Below, piece after piece: positions 47,105 to 58,820 of a stretch of 64,000 bases of DNA. Made by a program: the position numbers and the translations under genes. Each line of letters begins with the position of its first letter. The first letter of the stretch is position 1. Below the pieces are notes generated by a model. It was not told the DNA's origin, made no database searches, and saw only the letters and a program-made list of their open reading frames with translations. The stretch lies in the NCBI RefSeq assembly GCF_000764495.1, contig NZ_JRLB01000009.1, forward strand, positions 35,964 to 99,963. Direction: 5' to 3'. The stretch is from Nitrincola sp. A-D6 (lineage in GTDB: Bacteria; Pseudomonadota; Gammaproteobacteria; Pseudomonadales; Balneatricaceae).

Positions 47105-47388
47105 CGGATCTCAACAATTTTTTCCATATTGGCTACTTTCAAAATTTCAGCCGCCAGCCCTGACGCATTAACAACCACGACCTGCTTGCTCACTTCAGCA
47201 CATTTTTTCTGTAGCATCACCAGCATGCCCAGTGCTGAGCTGTCCAGATAATCCACTTGCGCAAAATCCACTTCAACTTCCTGTAACTTCTGGTCAGCCA
47301 AAACCTGGGCGATTTTATTGTAAAACTCCTTGTGATAACTAAAATCAAATCGTTCCGGCAATTTGATAGATAGTGTTGTATCGCTCAC
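47101..47388 (-). CDS. STAS-domain anti-sigma factor antagonist-like protein
   Basis: SpoIIAA-like protein of 95 residues. VDYLDSSALGMLVML contains the serine normally phosphorylated by the anti-sigma kinase and dephosphorylated by the PP2C partner. Overlaps the phosphatase/kinase gene. No cognate sigma factor is in the window, so the output target is unknown. Confidence 0.9.
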   Translation of the reverse strand: MSDTTLSIKLPERFDFSYHKEFYNKIAQVLADQKLQEVEVDFAQVDYLDSSALGMLVMLQKKCAEVSKQVVVVNASGLAAEILKVANMEKIVEIR

Positions 47389-47400
47389 GCGTTAAACTCC

Positions 47401-48543
47401 TTAAAACAGATCAATGTCGCCACTGCTCATAGAGCTGGCGGATACGGGATTGGATTTTCTGGATTGCCGATCTTCGCGGAACTGCACAATGCTGTCACGC
47501 AATGATTTTTCATCCAGATTCTTATGTTCATTTTTCAGCACTTCGGCCAACACCAACAGATGGCGCTGCTCATTCGTAGTATGCTCGATAGTCTGACTAC
47601 TCATATCCTGGAATTGCATGGCTCGCATGGCATCAAACAAGGCTGTCATCAGTTCCTGGGATATAGACTCCATCCCTTGGGTTATCTGCTGATCTTTTTC
47701 CGTTTTGCTCATTAAATGCTCAATCGCGCCTTGCACTTCTTTTTTAGCTTCCAGAATAAAGGACATATCCTGAGAGGCTATACGGCTGACATCATCGACC
47801 AGTGTTGAAATCTGAACGTTCATCATATTCAGATTGTCCTGAATGGTTTTGCTAAAGTTGGCTGAACGACTGGACAGTGCCCGGACCTCATCGGCTACAA
47901 CCGAAAATCCACGACCACTATCCCCAGCACGCGCTGCCTCTATAGCCGCATTTAATGCCAGAAGATTAGTCTGCTTGGCAATATTATCTATGTCGTCCAG
48001 GGTCTTCATCAGGGTCGGCATGCGTTCCGATAGCTTAGATACCCGTTCAAGCATCTCCATGGAGTCAGCACTCATTCTTACAGTGGTTTCAACAAAATGA
48101 TTCATCGTTTCCAGTGTATTATGTGCAAAACCTCCCAGATGGCCCGCTACATGCTTGCCCTCATCATCATCCACATCTCCATATAACAACATGGATACAT
48201 CAGCCTGCTGCCGCTCTATCTGCTCTTTAAGCTGACTAAATGATATTGACAAGGTGTTCATGGCATCATTCTGCATACTTTGCAGGGCATCCATATCACT
48301 CACTATTTCGGATACAACCTGCTCAATACAGGTGCCGATCTCTTGCATCTCATCAACGACATCATCATTGCGGTTACTTTGCGCTGGCTGATCCCCCACC
48401 TTGCGCGTACCATCCTCTTTCAATGCAGCCGCCAGACCAATTGCCAGTGCTACAAGCACACCCAATGCCGGATAAATCCAGTGTGCCAGGGTGATACCCA
48501 CAGCCAGTGCAACCAGCCAAATCAGTATTTTGGTTTTATTCAT
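47401..48543 (-). CDS. Short methyl-accepting chemotaxis-like protein without HAMP
   Basis: Protein of 380 residues with two short N-terminal hydrophobic segments (5-42), a charged linker and a signalling hairpin tip [32 protein letters not shown]. No periplasmic sensor domain and no HAMP. The C-terminus ends SSGDIDLF, not a CheR-binding WxxF. Gene position between cheB and the STAS gene suggests it links the array to the partner-switch output. Confidence 0.87.
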   Translation of the reverse strand: MNKTKILIWLVALAVGITLAHWIYPALGVLVALAIGLAAALKEDGTRKVGDQPAQSNRNDDVVDEMQEIGTCIEQVVSEIVSDMDALQSMQNDAMNTLSISFSQLKEQIERQQADVSMLLYGDVDDDEGKHVAGHLGGFAHNTLETMNHFVETTVRMSADSMEMLERVSKLSERMPTLMKTLDDIDNIAKQTNLLALNAAIEAARAGDSGRGFSVVADEVRALSSRSANFSKTIQDNLNMMNVQISTLVDDVSRIASQDMSFILEAKKEVQGAIEHLMSKTEKDQQITQGMESISQELMTALFDAMRAMQFQDMSSQTIEHTTNEQRHLLVLAEVLKNEHKNLDEKSLRDSIVQFREDRQSRKSNPVSASSMSSGDIDLF

Positions 48544-48554
48544 AATGCATTTCC

Positions 48555-49583
48555 TTAAACCCGGTTAATCCGCTGACCAATTTTTTCAATCACCCGACCA
48601 GGCAGCGATGTGAGAGGTAACACTTCATCTACAGCCCCTATGGCAATAGCCTCTTTAGGCATACCAAAGACGATGCAACTTTGCTCATCCTGTGCCAATG
48701 TGACTGCCCCGGCCTCCTTCATCGCTTTTAATCCCAGCGCACCGTCCTTGCCCATACCGGTGAGTATGACCCCGATAGCATTAGCTCCCGCGACTCGGGC
48801 TGCCGACAGAAATAGCACATCCACAGACGGACGGTGACGATTAACGGGAGCCGAATCACTCAGGGATGTCATGTAATTGGCACCACTACGTACAATCTCA
48901 AGATGCGCATTACCCGGTGCAATATAGACATGGCCTGGTAGTAAGCGTTTATTATGTGTTGCTTCTTCTACACTCAAAGTGCAGAGCTTATTCAATCGAT
49001 CGGCAAAGGTTTTAGTAAAATTTTCAGGCATATGTTGAGTAATCATAATAGCTGGCATATCAGCTGGTATAGGCTCTAGAAACTGGCGTATCGCTTCCGT
49101 ACCACCGGTTGACGCACCGACAAAAATCACTTTTTCTGTGGACGCATAGCCTCGATTTATACGTGAGGCGACACCTGCCTTTTTGGGTATCGCCGACTGC
49201 ACATTGGCCGCCGCACAAATACGTAGTTTTTCAGCGATCAACTCTGAATAACTGATTAAACCGGATGCAATATCAACTTTTGGTTTGGCGATATAGTCTA
49301 TTGCACCTAACTCCAACGCTCTGAGCGTTACATCTGAACCTGCCTCCGTCAATGATGACACCATTAATACCGGCATGGGACGTAAACGCATCAGGCGATC
49401 CAGGAATTCCAGACCGTCCATACGTGGCATCTCTACATCCAGTGTCAGAACATCCGGATTGTGCAGCTTAATCAGTTCGCGTGCCACAATGGGATCAGGT
49501 GCACAGGCAACCACCTGTAAGTCAGCGTGACTGTTGATAATTTCAGTAAGCAACTGACGAATAAGCGCTGAATCATCTACCAC
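48555..49583 (-). CDS. cheB: CheB protein-glutamate methylesterase (5' end uncertain)
   Basis: Two-domain CheB. Receiver: [29 protein letters not shown] (phospho-Asp), DYIAKPK. Methylesterase: GASTGGTEA (Ser), ITQHMPENF (His), [11 protein letters not shown] (Asp), all present. GTG at 49583 gives 342 residues but clips the first strand; KKKLNL codons lie in frame upstream without a normal start. Adding two As to the A-run near 49593-49598 would allow a TTG start at 49611 overlapping the cheD stop. Confidence 0.9.
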   Translation of the reverse strand: MVDDSALIRQLLTEIINSHADLQVVACAPDPIVARELIKLHNPDVLTLDVEMPRMDGLEFLDRLMRLRPMPVLMVSSLTEAGSDVTLRALELGAIDYIAKPKVDIASGLISYSELIAEKLRICAAANVQSAIPKKAGVASRINRGYASTEKVIFVGASTGGTEAIRQFLEPIPADMPAIMITQHMPENFTKTFADRLNKLCTLSVEEATHNKRLLPGHVYIAPGNAHLEIVRSGANYMTSLSDSAPVNRHRPSVDVLFLSAARVAGANAIGVILTGMGKDGALGLKAMKEAGAVTLAQDEQSCIVFGMPKEAIAIGAVDEVLPLTSLPGRVIEKIGQRINRV

Positions 49584-49607
49584 TAAATTTAGTTTTTTCT
49601 TTACTTA

Positions 49608-50222
49608 TCAAGTAAATATCTCCATATCGCCAGACATATCCATCTCTGTCAAACGATTATAGTAATCGGCTTCTCTGTCCAGAATGGTGGTGTTATTCAG
49701 CTTTTTCAGTTTTTTCACCATGACTCTGCCAGTGCGTGGGAAAAAGTAGACTTTGCGAGGGTACACATCCAGCAAATCACGCGCCAGAACGGGAATTCTC
49801 TCTTTTTCAAGGTATCTGACCACAAAGCGGCTATTTTTTTCACCCAGTTTATGCCCACCTGGTGAGGCCAATGCATTACAGGCGCCAAAGACTTTGGCTT
49901 GCAACTGCTCTCGTTGAGCACCATTTTTTAGTAACTGATTGATTAAGGTTTCCATAGCATGGCTACCATAACGCATTGAACTATCGATAAGTGCGTTATC
50001 CCTTTGCTGGTCTGGCAACATAAAGTGACACATTCCTCCGATACCTGTTAGCTGATCGCGAATGCAGGCACAAACACAGCTCCCCAATACCGTTACTAAA
50101 ATCATGTCTCGCGCGGTTACATAGTACTCACCCGGAAGTAGCTTGACCGCGTCCAGCTCAAAATAGGGGTCAAAATAGATATCCGGCATTATCGCATGAC
50201 GGCCATCTGTTGAGGCATTCAT
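49608..50222 (-). CDS. cheD: Chemoreceptor glutamine deamidase CheD, first copy
   Basis: CheD of 204 residues. Catalytic Cys in VLGSCVCACIRD and His in CHFMLPDQ; MRYGSHAMETLINQLL and YPRKVYFFPRTGRVMVKKL match the second copy closely. The segment VFGACNALASPGGHKLGEKN is less typical than in the second copy. Ends GDMEIFT. Overlaps cheR by 4 bases, the conserved cheR-cheD-cheB order. Confidence 0.92.
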   Translation of the reverse strand: MNASTDGRHAIMPDIYFDPYFELDAVKLLPGEYYVTARDMILVTVLGSCVCACIRDQLTGIGGMCHFMLPDQQRDNALIDSSMRYGSHAMETLINQLLKNGAQREQLQAKVFGACNALASPGGHKLGEKNSRFVVRYLEKERIPVLARDLLDVYPRKVYFFPRTGRVMVKKLKKLNNTTILDREADYYNRLTEMDMSGDMEIFT

Positions 50223-51070
50223 GCATTCGACCTTACTGAGTGTGCAGTTCTCACTGGCACAAAAATAGTTTGACCCTGCGAGCGGAACAGATCGGCGGCA
50301 TGCTGAAAGCTTTCAGAATGACCGGCATAGAGTAATCCCTGCTCAGATAACAGCGGATGAAAGCGTGATAGTATTTTGTATTGTGTCGGCTTATCGAAGT
50401 AGATCATCACATTACGGCAGAAAATAGCATCAAAGCGCCCCTTAAACGGCCACTGAGGCATCAGTAAGTTAAATGGGCGGAAGGTAACCAGTTGCTGCAC
50501 TTCCGGCCGGATACGTGCACTGCCAATACGAGAGCCTCGCCCTTTGTTAAAAAATTGGCGAAGGCGTTCGACTGGCAGCTTTTCCAAGCGCTCCATGCCA
50601 TAAATTCCCGCCCGAGCATGTTCCAGTACATGCGTGTCCACATCTGTAGCCAGTATCCTGACCGGCGGATCCCAGCGACCAAAGGTTTCAATCGCGGTCA
50701 TCGCCAAAGAGTAAGCCTCTTCACCCGTTGAACAGGCGCTGGACCAGATTTGAAACGGTTTTTTTGGAGTCACCTGTGCCACCTGCATGGCCTGTGACAG
50801 ATAATCAAAATGATGTGACTCCCGAAAAAAAGAGGTCAAATTAGTCGTGAGTGCGTTAATAAAATCCTGTGCCTCATCTTCATGCTGCTCCAGAAAATCC
50901 AGATAACCGGAAAACTCACTCAGACCCAGAGCCCGCAAGCGGCGGGCAATACGGCTATATACCAAGTCACGCTTTTTATCCGTCAGAGAAATACCCACAC
51001 GCTCACGGATTAAATCGCGGATACGTTCAAAATCTTCATTCCTGAATACGAATTCGCGATCCACTAACAC
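50219..51070 (-). CDS. cheR: CheR chemoreceptor methyltransferase
   Basis: SAM-dependent glutamate methyltransferase of 283 residues. N-terminal helical domain (IRERVGISLTDKKRDLVYSR), TTNLTSFFRESHHF, SAM loop IWSSACSTGEEAYSLAM, ILATDVDTHVL, and FDAIFCRNVMIYFDK are in order. Acts on receptors ending WEEF encoded upstream. Confidence 0.94.
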   Translation of the reverse strand: MLVDREFVFRNEDFERIRDLIRERVGISLTDKKRDLVYSRIARRLRALGLSEFSGYLDFLEQHEDEAQDFINALTTNLTSFFRESHHFDYLSQAMQVAQVTPKKPFQIWSSACSTGEEAYSLAMTAIETFGRWDPPVRILATDVDTHVLEHARAGIYGMERLEKLPVERLRQFFNKGRGSRIGSARIRPEVQQLVTFRPFNLLMPQWPFKGRFDAIFCRNVMIYFDKPTQYKILSRFHPLLSEQGLLYAGHSESFQHAADLFRSQGQTIFVPVRTAHSVRSNA

Positions 51071-51117
51071 ATTTCCTCATTAGTTAAGCAGAGCTTCAAA
51101 AAAAATAGCCTTCAGAC

Positions 51118-53640
51118 TCAAAACTCTTCCCACTCATCCTCAGCGCTGCCTGCTGCTGGTAAATGTTTGCTTGGGTTGGGTCTGGCCTGTGTTGCAGGCA
51201 ATTCGGCACTGACATGATCGGCTTTCAACCGGGGTGGTCGTACTCCGCCCGCTCTGGACCGATCAATCTTGAATACAGAAACAGCCTCAGAGAGTGAAGC
51301 GGCCTGATCTTCGAGGGACTCAGCCGCCGCCGCTGCTTCTTCCACCAACGCGGCATTCTGCTGGGTCACATCATCCATTTGTGTAATGGCTTGATTAATC
51401 TGCTCAATACCCTGACTTTGCTCTTCAGATGCAGCGGATATTTCCGCCATAATATCGGTGACACGCTTCACTGACTGGACTATGTCAGCCATGGACACAC
51501 CGGCTTCACTCACCAATCGGCTACCATTTTCCACAATTCGGGCATCTTCTTTAATGAGTGCCTGTATCTCTTTAGCCGCAGCAGCAGAGCGCTGTGCGAG
51601 CGTGCGCACCTCACCGGCAACCACGGCAAAACCACGCCCCTGCTCACCCGCACGAGCGGCCTCCACCGCTGCATTTAGCGCCAGTATATTAGTCTGAAAG
51701 GCAATGCCATCAATCACACTAATGATGTTGTTAATTTTTTCGGAACTGGCAGTCAGCTCATGCATGCTAGTAATGGCCTCCTGCACTTTACTACCACCTG
51801 CTTCGGCAACACTATTGGCCTGACCTGCCAATTGATTTGCTTGCTGCGCATTATCCGCATTCTGCTTAACAGTACTGGTCAACTCTTCCATGCTCGAGGC
51901 TGTTTCTTCCAGGCTGGAAGCCTGCTCTTCGGTACGCTGGGAAAGATCTGTATTACCCGCAGAAATTTCTGTTGCAGCTGTAGTAACATTCTCTACAGAC
52001 AAATTTATTTGATAAACCACCTCAGACAACTGCGTCACGGTGGCATTTGCAGCACTGGCCAGAGCTCCCAGATCACCTGGGTACTGCCCTTGTACCTGCT
52101 GGATCAAATCACCCTTGGCAAGCGCCTGCATCACAACTTGTATTTCCACGAAGGCCGTTTCCAGCGCTGCCACTGACTGGTTCATCATGTTTTTCAGTTT
52201 GAGCATTTCGCCTGAGGCTTTAGCATCAACCCGCTTATTGAACTCACCCTTGGCCACATGAGTCATCACCAACACTACTGAATCCATTATCTCTTTGAGA
52301 GACTGCATCCCATAGGCAGCATTTTCAAGAATTAAACGATAGTCACCTCTTACTAATTCAGGATTAATCGATACACTAAATTCACCTTCACGAATTGATT
52401 GCATTACCTTGGATAATTCGCTCATCGAAAATTGCATCGTTTCAGCGCTTTTATTAACGCCTACTTTCAATTTGTGTAGGTCACCTGAATACTCACCTTT
52501 CATACTGGCACTAAAATCGCCCTCTGATAGCGCGTGGACTGCGGTGTTAGCTTCTAAAATCGCTTGCTCTAAACTAACTAACAGTGCGTTAGTGGCATCC
52601 GCCATTTGCCCTGTCTCATCCTGTACGTTAACTGCTACACGCTGGCTAAAATCAAAATTTTGTTTTAGGTTTTGCAGGTGAGTAGTGATGATAGAGATGG
52701 GTTTTACCAATTTATTGGCAAATACCAACAGTACTAACATCGCAATTACTAAAGAAACACCACCCAGCACCCACAGCACCTTCGCCAGAAAAGTGATTGG
52801 CGCATAGAGTTCATCCTTTGTTTGATCAACAATCAAACCCCATTTCAAACCAAACTGCTCATAAGATCGATCAAGAATAAGTGTCATACCCCACTTGGTC
52901 TGCCCATCTCCACTTAAAAAGAATGCACCCGGATCACCTTGGTCATGAAGCATGGGAGCGTCCATAATGGGGTAACCCGACATATCATAACCATATCGAG
53001 CCTTGTTGCTATGACCGATAAGTTGACCATCCGCATTGAATAGAGTAGCGGCTCCTGTCTCACCAATGTTCACATTGATGGCATATTGCGCTATTTTTTC
53101 ACTGTCAACCTGACCAAAAACCCAACCGTAGTTCACTCCCTCATGAATTACCGGGCTCACGTAAACAAGATAACGCGACATTTGGCCCGCTAGCGGGGTG
53201 GCTTGATCAATTATTTTTTGACCTGCTTTAGCCTGTATTAACCAGGACTTAACCACCTGTTCAACAGAGGCTTGTCCATCACTTAGTAAGACATTCCCTT
53301 GTTGTGCCACTATTTGATTTCGATTATCAACAAAGATCAGTGAAGAAAAGTCATCAAAGGTAATGAGATAACGACTCAGACCATAAGCGGCGTCATCAGC
53401 ATCATTCCTGCGCAGAGTGCTTGAACCTGACACTAACTGAACTTCCGCAAAGCGCTGGTGAATGTAGTTATCCATTAGCTCAGCCGTGCTATCACCGACT
53501 TCCTGAAGCATCGCCGTAATGCCGCTTTCTAATTGAGATTTCATCAAGCTATAGGTCACACCACCCATAATAATCAAGGGCACCAAGACTATAAAAAAGA
53601 CAATCCCTAAAATTTTGCTGCGCACACTGTTAAGTTTCAT
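51118..53640 (-). CDS. Methyl-accepting chemotaxis protein, dCache sensor with several HAMP-like repeats
   Basis: Large receptor of about 840 residues. Start taken at the ATG at 53640 ([16 protein letters not shown]); upstream codons lack a good site. TM1 about 12-34, dCache-like periplasmic domain with [18 protein letters not shown]2 about 300-322, then a long chain of HAMP-type units (repeated EGDFSAS, EGEFSVS, KGEFNKR, KGDLIQQ turns). Signalling tip [29 protein letters not shown]-terminal CheR/CheB-binding tail EDEWEEF. Confidence 0.92.
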   Translation of the reverse strand: MKLNSVRSKILGIVFFIVLVPLIIMGGVTYSLMKSQLESGITAMLQEVGDSTAELMDNYIHQRFAEVQLVSGSSTLRRNDADDAAYGLSRYLITFDDFSSLIFVDNRNQIVAQQGNVLLSDGQASVEQVVKSWLIQAKAGQKIIDQATPLAGQMSRYLVYVSPVIHEGVNYGWVFGQVDSEKIAQYAINVNIGETGAATLFNADGQLIGHSNKARYGYDMSGYPIMDAPMLHDQGDPGAFFLSGDGQTKWGMTLILDRSYEQFGLKWGLIVDQTKDELYAPITFLAKVLWVLGGVSLVIAMLVLLVFANKLVKPISIITTHLQNLKQNFDFSQRVAVNVQDETGQMADATNALLVSLEQAILEANTAVHALSEGDFSASMKGEYSGDLHKLKVGVNKSAETMQFSMSELSKVMQSIREGEFSVSINPELVRGDYRLILENAAYGMQSLKEIMDSVVLVMTHVAKGEFNKRVDAKASGEMLKLKNMMNQSVAALETAFVEIQVVMQALAKGDLIQQVQGQYPGDLGALASAANATVTQLSEVVYQINLSVENVTTAATEISAGNTDLSQRTEEQASSLEETASSMEELTSTVKQNADNAQQANQLAGQANSVAEAGGSKVQEAITSMHELTASSEKINNIISVIDGIAFQTNILALNAAVEAARAGEQGRGFAVVAGEVRTLAQRSAAAAKEIQALIKEDARIVENGSRLVSEAGVSMADIVQSVKRVTDIMAEISAASEEQSQGIEQINQAITQMDDVTQQNAALVEEAAAAAESLEDQAASLSEAVSVFKIDRSRAGGVRPPRLKADHVSAELPATQARPNPSKHLPAAGSAEDEWEEF

Positions 53641-53737
53641 TTTAATACCTTTTTTTAGTGCCCCAAACAAAACTGCTTACTCAAGTTTCGAGTACAAAAA
53701 CAGCAAGAAATATAGCTTAAGTTACTGAGTAGAATGA

Positions 53738-56118
53738 TTAAAATTCCTCCCACTCATCCTCATTTGGCTTGGCCGGAGGAGGTGTTAAGCGTTTTGCCGG
53801 TTTAGTCGAAGCAGGTTTTGCGGCTGCCTTTTTAGCTGGCATACGTGGCGCATTTAACCTGGGTGCCCGGTGTGTCAGCGCAGACTGCTCATCCAGCTTG
53901 AACACAGCCACGGAAGTTGCCAGTGACCCGGCCTGTTCTTCAAGGGATTCAGCCGCTGCCGCTGCCTCTTCAACCAACGCCGCATTCTGCTGGGTCACAT
54001 CATCCATCTGCGTAACAGCCTGGTTCACCTGTTCGATACCCTGACTCTGCTCTTCAGAAGCTGCAGATATTTCACCCATCAGATCAGTTACACGTTTAAC
54101 CGATGTAACTATCTCTTCGATGGTTTTGCCAGTTTCAGTAACCAGGTCACTGCCTTCATGTACTATATCGACTGAACGGCTGATCAACTCCTTGATCTCT
54201 TTAGCCGCAGCAGCGGATCGCTGGGCTAATGAGCGTACCTCACCGGCAACCACAGCGAAGCCACGCCCCTGTTCTCCGGCACGTGCTGCTTCTACAGCCG
54301 CATTCAATGCCAGAATATTGGTCTGGAAAGCTATACCATCAATAAGCGTAGTGATATCGGCAATTTTGCTGGAACTTTCACTGATTGCATCCATGGTTTT
54401 CACTACACGACGGGCCTTCTCGCCACCACTTTCAGCTACCAGAGCGGCACTTTGCACCAACTGATTGGCCTGGCGCGCGTTATCTGCATTCTGACGTACA
54501 GTTGAAGTGAGTTCTTCCAGACTGGACGCGGTTTCTTCCAGGCTGGAGGCCTGCTCTTCAGTACGCTGCGACAAGTCGGTATTACCTGCCGCAATCTCTT
54601 GTGCCGCAGTATTGATGGCATCAACTGACTGCTTGATCTCACTCACCAGGGATTTCAAGTGATCTACTGTGGAGTTAGTACTGCTCTGCAATTCACCAAA
54701 AGCACCCCGGTAGTCACCGGTAACCTGCTCAGTCAGCTCACCTTTAGAGAGATGGTTCATAACCCGCATGACTTCACGCAAGCCAGTATCAGTCACTGCC
54801 ATGAGCTTGTTGACACCTTCCCCTAAACGCTTAAAGAAGCCCTGCAACTCATCTGACTCGATACGCGCAGTAAAATCACCCTGTGATGCTTTTTCAACCA
54901 GGTCCGTCACACTGCTTTCAATAGCCACCTCTAGCGTGCGATCTTTCCACTCTACAACGGCCCCTAATCTCTCGCCATCCTGATTAAAAATAGGATTAGC
55001 TACCAGATCAAAGGTACGTCCACCTATCTTCACTGTAGCTTCATGCTTGCCTTGGAGTGCAGACAATAGTTGCCGCTGATGAGCAGGATTTTTGTGGAAT
55101 AGATCGATACTATTGCCGACCAGTGTTTCCGGATTGAAGCGTGGCAGGTCTTTACGAATATCTTCTGCGGCGGTGCGGAACATATCCAGCACAGACGGAT
55201 TCATGTAAATAATATCGAAATTGGCATCAGCACCATGACATTAGCTGACACACTGTCGAGGGCATTTTTAATCCGCAGATTAATATTGGCGATGCGCTTG
55301 CTCTCAGTAATATCTGTGTTTAGTTTAGACTGCATGCTTTCCAATGAAAGCAGTACCTTACCTATCTCATCATGGTTATCCACCTGAATGACATTATCCA
55401 GCTTGCCCTCGGCAATCTGTCCAAAATAACCTACGGCACGATTGAGTGGATTAACGATGGCGCGAATCAGTAACCAACCAATAAGGGCTGACAAGAGTAC
55501 GCCAATAACAATCATGGCAATGGCGATATTCCGAGTACGTTCATATTCGGCCAATGCCGCCAAATATTCCTGCTCGGCGATTACAGCCTGCAGATCCATC
55601 AACTCTGTCGCTACATCATATGCCTTGTTAAACGCCGGGTTCACAACACGAATCATGTGCATATTACCCTGACGGTAGCGGCTGTCCTCATAAAGCTCCA
55701 CAGCTACCAGCAAACCATTTTGTACAAAATCCCTGCGTGCTTCAGCAAAACTGTCAGCCAGCGCACGCTCTTCTGCTGTCAAATAGGTTTGCATATAGGC
55801 ATCCCAAATCCGGGTAATACCGGCAATATTTTCGCGTACCCGATCAGTGTGCAATTGAATGGGATGGTTATGCAGCGAGTGCTCTTCGAGTCGTGGATCG
55901 TGCATTCCGGCGAGTTGTAGCTCAATAATATTACGCTGCATCATATATTCGATATCAGCCAGTTGATGTGAGGGAACAAGCCGGTCTTCAAAAACCGTTT
56001 CCAGGCGCAAGTCAACGTTGCGCATACCATTAAGCCCCATGCCACCAATCACAATCAGCAGTACTGACAGCAAGCCGATAACAAAAATCAACCGGGCTTT
56101 AACACTGATATTTTTCAT
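53738..56118 (-). CDS. Methyl-accepting chemotaxis protein, four-helix-bundle sensor plus PAS (one frameshift as sequenced)
   Basis: Receptor of about 793 residues after repair. TM1 about 8-30, a helical periplasmic domain (four-helix bundle type), TM2 about 200-222, HAMP (IVNPLNRAVGYFGQIAEG). The frame stops at 55201; adding a G at the GTG near 55230 gives VMVADANFDIIYMNPSVLDM, the start of a PAS domain that continues in the second frame. Signalling tip [20 protein letters not shown], tail EDEWEEF. Directly downstream of cheW. Confidence 0.9.
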
Positions 56119-56134
56119 TCTTTACTCCAGATAT

Positions 56135-56626
56135 TTAAACGGTGGCTAACTGATCAATGAGGCCCATTTCCTGACTGGTCATCAGTTTTTCTATATCCAC
56201 TACGATAGCCATACGCTCACCCACAGAGGCAAGGCCCAGTAAGTACTGAGTGTCGAAGCTTGCACCAAAATCAGGGGCGGGACGGATATCATCCGGCTTC
56301 AACGCCACCACATCGGATACAGAATCCACCACCATACCGACAATACGCTGGCCAAGATTGAGAATGATCATCACGGTAAACTGGTCATAAGTGGCGTTAC
56401 CCAGATGAAACTTCAGGCGCATATCTACCACCGGCACGATAACTCCACGCATGTTAATGACACCTTTTATGTAGTCAGGCGTATTGGCAATGCGGGTGAC
56501 CGCGTCATAGCCACGAATTTCCTGAACTTTAAGGATATCTATCGCATATTCTTCTTCACCGAGTGTAAATGTAAGATACTCCTCGGCCTGATTCAGTATT
56601 GAGTTTTCTTGTGTTGCCTCTGTCAT
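56135..56626 (-). CDS. cheW: CheW coupling protein
   Basis: Array scaffold of 163 residues joining receptors to Che[25 protein letters not shown] start, [24 protein letters not shown] core and [12 protein letters not shown] are typical. Ten bases from cheA. Confidence 0.95.
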   Translation of the reverse strand: MTEATQENSILNQAEEYLTFTLGEEEYAIDILKVQEIRGYDAVTRIANTPDYIKGVINMRGVIVPVVDMRLKFHLGNATYDQFTVMIILNLGQRIVGMVVDSVSDVVALKPDDIRPAPDFGASFDTQYLLGLASVGERMAIVVDIEKLMTSQEMGLIDQLATV

Positions 56627-56635
56627 ATCGCTACC

Positions 56636-58798
56636 TCAACCCTTCTGTAACGGGTTATCTGTGCTGCTCATGCGTGCCAGCTTGTCTATATCAAGAATCA
56701 GTGCCACACGTCCGTCCCCCATGATGGTTGCACCAGAAATACCATCGACCTTGCGGTAATGAGTTTCCAGACTTTTAATCACTACCTGCTGCTGAGCAAT
56801 CAACTCATCCACGAACAAAGCCACTTTATCGCTGTTGGTTTCAACCACCACCAGAATGCCTTTTTCAGGGTCAGTAACATCAGGCTCCAGGTTCAGCGTT
56901 TTGTAGAGTTCGAGTAACGGCAGATACTCACCACGCATCTGTACAACCCGGCCTTTGCCGGATACAGTTTTCAACTGATCCGTCTCTGGCTGAAAAGATT
57001 CCAGTATTCGTGTCAGTGGCAGGATAAAAATTTCGTTACCCACGCGTAACGTCATACCATCCAGAATCGCCAGCGTAAGCGGTAAGCGTAGCCCAATGGT
57101 CGTCCCCACACCGGGAACCGATTCAATTTCAACCTGGCCTTTCATCTCGGCGATGTTACGCTGCACCACATCCATACCCACACCGCGTCCGGACACATCG
57201 GTGACCTCTTTAGCGGTTGAAAATCCGGGGGCAAAAATCAGCTGCCAGACTTCTTTATCTGTGGGGTTATCCGAGAGAGGCAGGTTTTTCTCGCGGGCTT
57301 TTTGGAGTAATTTCTCACGATTCAAGCCGGCACCATCATCAACAATCTCGACCAGAATACTGCCGCCCTGATGGCTGGCACTAAGGGTGATCGTTCCCTC
57401 TTCCGGCTTACCTGCCGCCATACGAACTTCAGGGGTTTCAATACCATGATCGATACTGTTGCGCAGCAGGTGTGTAAGTGGATCAGCAAGCTTTTCAATC
57501 AGCCCTTTATCCAGTTCGGTTTCCTCACCGACCAGCTTTAGGCGCACTTTTTTGTTCATCTTTTGGGTCAAATCACGCACAACACGTGGGAAACGTCCAA
57601 ATACAAAGTTGATAGGTAGCATGCGGATAGACATCACCGCTTCTTGCAGATCACGTGAATTACGCTCCAAATTCACCAAGCCATTATGAATCGCTTCATA
57701 TTCAACCGCATCGAGCTGGGACGCTGACTGCGCCAGCATGGAGCGGGTAATCACCAACTCTCCAACCAGGTTAATTAACTGATCAACTTTTTCAACACCC
57801 ACCCTGATTGATGTTTCAGCTTGCGCTTTGGGCGCTTCGCCACGGGCTTTTTTGGTCGCTTGCGCCTGGGGTTTTGCAGTCTGCTGTTCAGGCGGATTTC
57901 CGCCCTCAGCAGAAGAGGCTGGCAAGCTGGCTTCGTCGACAAAAAAACCATAACCCTGCTGTGTTTCCTGAGCCGCCACCTGACTGGCTGGCAACTCGGC
58001 AGTATCGACAAAAAAACCAAACCCCTCATCAGCCTCTTTTAACGCCTGTTCCTGTTGCGCTGGCAACTCGGCTTCATCGATAAAGAAACCAAAACCCTCA
58101 TCTTCATCGACAACAGTTGATTCGCGCTCAATAGAGACTTCTGCTGACTCACAAATAAAGGCAAAAATCTCACTGATCGCCTCAGCGTTTTCAGGACCTT
58201 GCAAGCGCCAACAGATATGACTATCAGCACCTTGCTGAACCACACTAAGCAAGCCCAGAGCCTGCAAATCTTCAGTAACTGCTTCAACCGAAGCCGCGCC
58301 GGAAAAAATATCCGTTCTTGGATGCAGATCGATCAACCAGACCGGTGTATCCTCAGAAGGCTCACTATCCGCTGATTTTAAAGCAACACCCGGTGTGGCA
58401 ATTTCAGTAGTTTCATCGCCCAGACGTAATAAGTCTGCCCGTACAGTTTCCACCTGAACTTCATCAACCGGTGCACCATCCTGATGTGCCTCTAACATCG
58501 CACTGAGCAGATCGCAGCAGGTAAGGAAGGCCGAGATCATCTCATCGGTAACCGCCAGGGTCTGCTTACGCAACTTATCCAGCAGGGTTTCCAGTGCATG
58601 CGTTAGTGAAGCAATATCGCTAAAGCCAAAGGTACCACTGCCCCCTTTGATCGAATGAGCCGCACGAAAAATAGCATTAAGATCTTCCAGGCTGGGGTCT
58701 TCAACATCCAGAGCCAGCAGCAGTTGCTCCATGGTGCCGAGATGTTCATAGGCCTCATCAATAAATACCTGGTGAAACTGACTCAGATCTATACTCAT
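56636..58798 (-). CDS. cheA: CheA chemotaxis histidine kinase with three internal repeats
   Basis: Kinase of 720 residues. P1 domain with phospho-His48 in FRAAHSIKGGSGTFGF; a P2-like region; dimerisation, then ATP-binding P4 with HLLRNSIDHGIE (N-box), DDGAGLN (G1), GFSTAKEVTDVSGRGVGMDVV (G2); P5 CheW-like domain. Between residues 234 and 295 a motif of the form EGFGFFVDEAELPA occurs three times at 24-residue spacing, in an otherwise flexible linker. Gene follows cheY. Confidence 0.94.
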   Translation of the reverse strand: MSIDLSQFHQVFIDEAYEHLGTMEQLLLALDVEDPSLEDLNAIFRAAHSIKGGSGTFGFSDIASLTHALETLLDKLRKQTLAVTDEMISAFLTCCDLLSAMLEAHQDGAPVDEVQVETVRADLLRLGDETTEIATPGVALKSADSEPSEDTPVWLIDLHPRTDIFSGAASVEAVTEDLQALGLLSVVQQGADSHICWRLQGPENAEAISEIFAFICESAEVSIERESTVVDEDEGFGFFIDEAELPAQQEQALKEADEGFGFFVDTAELPASQVAAQETQQGYGFFVDEASLPASSAEGGNPPEQQTAKPQAQATKKARGEAPKAQAETSIRVGVEKVDQLINLVGELVITRSMLAQSASQLDAVEYEAIHNGLVNLERNSRDLQEAVMSIRMLPINFVFGRFPRVVRDLTQKMNKKVRLKLVGEETELDKGLIEKLADPLTHLLRNSIDHGIETPEVRMAAGKPEEGTITLSASHQGGSILVEIVDDGAGLNREKLLQKAREKNLPLSDNPTDKEVWQLIFAPGFSTAKEVTDVSGRGVGMDVVQRNIAEMKGQVEIESVPGVGTTIGLRLPLTLAILDGMTLRVGNEIFILPLTRILESFQPETDQLKTVSGKGRVVQMRGEYLPLLELYKTLNLEPDVTDPEKGILVVVETNSDKVALFVDELIAQQQVVIKSLETHYRKVDGISGATIMGDGRVALILDIDKLARMSSTDNPLQKG

Positions 58799-58820
58799 GC
58801 TGTCTTTTCCTGTCGCAGAT

